Origin: Pelagibacteraceae bacterium AG-404-N13
GTDB taxonomy: Bacteria; Pseudomonadota; Alphaproteobacteria; Pelagibacterales; Pelagibacteraceae
Assembly: GCA_003216255.1 (NCBI GenBank)
Contig: QCJD01000010.1
Location: 1-52,917 of the forward strand
Reading direction: 5' to 3'
DNA: 52,917 bases
Below are positions 51,956-52,917 of this stretch, in pieces. The notes under the pieces were generated by a model, which was not told the DNA's origin, did no database searches, and saw only the letters and a list, made by a program, of their open reading frames with translations. The first letter of the stretch is position 1, and each line of letters starts with the position of its first letter. The position numbers and the translations under genes were made by a program.

Positions 51956-52917
51956 ATGAGTGAGTATAAACTTAATAGCGAACCAAATCCAAGTCTTGTT
52001 GTCAAAAGAGACAATAAACCGAAATGGTATTTACCTGAAAGCCGTAGAGAAGGATATAGAAATTTACATAAAATAAATAGATACGGCTTATTATATAGAT
52101 CAGACTTAGTTTTAAAATTAAATAAAAAACTTAACAAAAAAATTGAAAATATATCCTCTGTAAAAAAAATGGTTAATCATAAATATTTTTGTTCTTTGTT
52201 AGTTGGCAAGGACCAAGATATTCTTTATGAAAAGTATGCAAGTGATTTTACTGAAAAAACTCCACAAACAATAATGTCAATTACTAAAATATTTGTAAAT
52301 TTATTCATTGGAGATCTTGTTGAAAAAAAAATTATAAATCTTAAAGATAAAATATCAAAATATTTACCAAATATTGGAACAGGCTATGCTGAAGCTACAA
52401 TACAAGATGTTTTAGATATGAATATCCAAAATGCATATAGTGAAGACTATACTGATCCTTATACTTCATCATATCTTCATGAGCCAGTATGTGGCTGGAG
52501 ACTTCCAAATGATTTAAATGAAAAAATTGGGCAAGAAGAATTTTTAAATAAAATTAAATCTAATAAAAATGAAGATTTAACTAACAAATCAGAATTTTCT
52601 CATTACAAATCAGCAAATACTGATGTCATAGGCCTCTTAATTGAAAAAGTTAGCAAAAAAAAATTAAAAGATTGGGTGCTTGATGCTGTTGAGGCTGCTG
52701 GTTTTGAGGATGCTTTGTATATAGGAACAGATAGATTTGGTATGCCATGGATATCAGGTGGTGGATGTTTAATTTCTCGTGATTTTTTAAGATTTGCTCT
52801 TTTGTTTTCAAGGAAAGGATTAGGAGTAAAAAATAGAATTATTGGATCATCATCTTTTTTTGATCAAACATTAAATAATAAGGGAACAAAATATTTAGAG
52901 TTTACAAAAGATAAATT
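51956..52917 (+). CDS. Beta-lactamase-family (class C-like) serine hydrolase, 3' end outside window
   Basis: About 320 codons are present and the frame is open at the right edge. I start at the ATG at 51956 (MSEYKLNSEPNPSLVVKRDN). The SxxK nucleophile motif is IMSITKIFVN, and the Tyr motif is SHYKSANTDVIGLLIEKVS. GMPWISGGGCLISRDFLRFA is typical of esterase/peptidase members. The third motif (His/Lys-x-Gly) would lie beyond the edge. No signal peptide, so a cytoplasmic esterase or amide hydrolase is more likely than antibiotic resistance. It follows the methyltransferase-like gene by 16 bases. Confidence 0.88.
   Translation, partial: MSEYKLNSEPNPSLVVKRDNKPKWYLPESRREGYRNLHKINRYGLLYRSDLVLKLNKKLNKKIENISSVKKMVNHKYFCSLLVGKDQDILYEKYASDFTEKTPQTIMSITKIFVNLFIGDLVEKKIINLKDKISKYLPNIGTGYAEATIQDVLDMNIQNAYSEDYTDPYTSSYLHEPVCGWRLPNDLNEKIGQEEFLNKIKSNKNEDLTNKSEFSHYKSANTDVIGLLIEKVSKKKLKDWVLDAVEAAGFEDALYIGTDRFGMPWISGGGCLISRDFLRFALLFSRKGLGVKNRIIGSSSFFDQTLNNKGTKYLEFTKDK

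Overview
The window looks like chromosomal DNA from a streamlined marine alphaproteobacterium, most likely of the SAR11/Pelagibacterales or HIMB59-like kind. This is inferred from the very high A+T content, very short spacers, many TAATG/ATGA start-stop overlaps, convergent genes almost touching, and a gene set rich in osmolyte, C1 and purine-nitrogen catabolism (DmdA-like demethylase, betaine-type ABC ATPase, allantoin genes, ectoine-hydrolase-like M24 protein). I saw no tRNA, rRNA, CRISPR, IS element or phage gene.

Layout. (1) 1-5600: a large secreted surface protein (minus strand, running off the left edge) with an LEPR-xLL-like N-terminus, a DUF4347 domain, a beta-propeller repeat block and VCBS/cadherin-like domains. 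It is divergent from a TolC-family lipoprotein with a C-terminal cadherin-like domain and coiled-coil repeats. Together they suggest type I secretion of an adhesin. (2) 5604-13036: a minus-strand housekeeping run: yjbQ, zapE, a small cupin, bamB, a YfgM-like protein, acnA, a LysE exporter and csaA. (3) 13064-16674: a plus-strand operon with an M20 deacylase, allantoinase (puuE), allantoicase and ureidoglycolate lyase, turning allantoin into glyoxylate and urea. (4) 16691-20649: an aldehyde dehydrogenase and an agmatinase-family ureohydrolase (minus), then a secreted HExxH protein and an anchored cyclophilin (plus), then a possible 42-residue membrane protein (minus). (5) 20521-28338: a peptide-type ABC transporter operon (minus) ending in a beta-oxidation fusion enzyme. 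(6) 28462-35900: a tight seven-gene plus-strand operon: GcvT-like, peptidase E-like, FMN 2-hydroxyacid oxidase, TPP lyase, transthyretin/HIU-hydrolase-like, DmdA-like, thiolase. (7) 35901-42365: a minus-strand operon with an EutA-like racemase, an ectoine-hydrolase-like creatinase-fold protein, and a polyamine-type ABC transporter (potA, D, B, C). (8) 42426-52917: a DMT exporter, an HIBADH-family dehydrogenase and a GDPD, then a quaternary-amine-like cluster (BBOX-like dioxygenase, ProV-like ATPase, a second 2OG oxygenase, CaiB-type CoA transferase, ALDH, VOC protein, homocysteine-methyltransferase-like protein) and a truncated serine hydrolase.

Taken together the window is an uptake-and-dismantling region for small nitrogen- and methyl-rich solutes: two ABC importers led by binding-protein genes with hairpins behind them, two GcvT-fold C1 enzymes, two dioxygenases and two closely similar aldehyde dehydrogenases. 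Substrates are inferred from families and neighbours only. No gap between genes exceeds about 160 bases.
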